Made by a program: the position numbers and the translations under genes. From the NCBI GenBank assembly GCA_022564535.1, contig JADFLD010000144.1, forward strand, positions 1 to 6,133: a stretch of DNA of 6,133 bases, written 5' to 3'. The notes beneath the pieces are model-generated. The model did not search any database, was not told the origin of the DNA, and saw only the letters and a program-made list of their open reading frames with translations. Source of the DNA: Gemmatimonadota bacterium. GTDB lineage: Bacteria > Gemmatimonadota > Gemmatimonadetes > Longimicrobiales > UBA6960. Of the stretch, positions 5,891 through 6,133 are shown piece by piece (the stretch's first letter is position 1; each line of letters opens with the position of its first letter).

Positions 5891-6133
5891 TGGCTCACGG
5901 GCCGACTCGGGCTCTTATGTCGCTCGAGCCACTCCAGGACGTTGGCGACCTTTGCGATGAGGTTCGACGGACTGCTCCCAGCAATGCCATGGTAGGAGTT
6001 CTGAATTCGCACCATCTGTGTCTCTACTCCGAGCAGCTTCAGCGCCTGATAGTACTGCTCGGTCTCCGCCATCGGCGTGCGCAGATCATCCTCACCCGTC
6101 CTCAACGTCGTGGGGGTCGTGACTGTCGCGCCC
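5887..6133 (-). CDS. S9-family serine peptidase, C-terminal fragment (cut by window edge)
   Basis: Only the last 81 residues are inside the window; the gene continues past position 6133. The fragment starts GATVTTPTTLRTGEDDLRTPM and continues ETEQYYQALKLLGVETQMV, then SYHGI. This is the end of an alpha/beta-hydrolase prolyl-oligopeptidase domain of the acylaminoacyl-peptidase or dipeptidyl-peptidase type. The second D of GEDD is the expected catalytic aspartate and the H of SYHG the catalytic histidine; the nucleophilic serine lies outside. The closing helix NVLEWLERH is usual for the family. Its stop overlaps the stress-protein start (ATGA), so the three genes probably form one operon. Whether the enzyme is secreted cannot be told without its N-terminus. 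The apparent TTG start near 6105 is internal, because homologous sequence continues upstream of it. Confidence 0.85.
   Translation of the reverse strand, partial: GATVTTPTTLRTGEDDLRTPMAETEQYYQALKLLGVETQMVRIQNSYHGIAGSSPSNLIAKVANVLEWLERHKSPSRPVSQ

Overview
This is a GC-rich bacterial window with two mobile-DNA features set beside ordinary chromosomal genes. The secreted c-type cytochrome points to a Gram-negative respiring bacterium. The combination of an S9-type peptidase, a universal stress protein and an ArsB/NhaD-type permease in GC-rich DNA would fit Gemmatimonadota or a similar environmental lineage, but no marker gene is present and this taxonomic guess is weak.

Layout. (1) Positions 1-139 hold no gene I can support, only a nested GC-rich dyad. 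(2) Positions 140-1360, minus strand: a full-length P4-type tyrosine integrase with every catalytic residue in place. (3) Positions 1361-1680: a non-coding stretch with four copies of TAGGGCAC arranged around a possible integrase promoter, plus two small dyads. (4) Positions 1681-2127, plus strand: a small secreted monohaem cytochrome c. (5) Positions 2212-3616: a complete IS481-type insertion sequence of about 1.4 kb. It has one intact DDE transposase, and each end carries two tandem copies of a 16-bp motif. (6) Positions 3624-6133, minus strand: an operon read from the right edge leftwards: the C-terminal end of an S9-type serine peptidase, a tandem-domain universal stress protein, and an ArsB/NhaD-type ion permease. 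Consecutive genes overlap by 4 bases (ATGA, then GTGA).

How the parts relate. The integrase and the cytochrome are divergently transcribed from the repeat-bearing region. The cytochrome and the permease operon converge, and the insertion sequence sits in the short gap between their 3' ends, where it breaks no reading frame. The peptidase-stress protein-permease operon is the most interesting functional unit. Translational coupling, with no good ribosome binding site before either downstream gene, suggests the stress protein and the permease are made in fixed proportion, and a regulatory link between them is a reasonable inference. No tRNA, CRISPR array, defence system or complete integrative element can be seen. 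I found no wholly new system here, but the integrase operator-like repeats, the ribosome-site hairpin of the insertion sequence and the coupled operon deserve checking.
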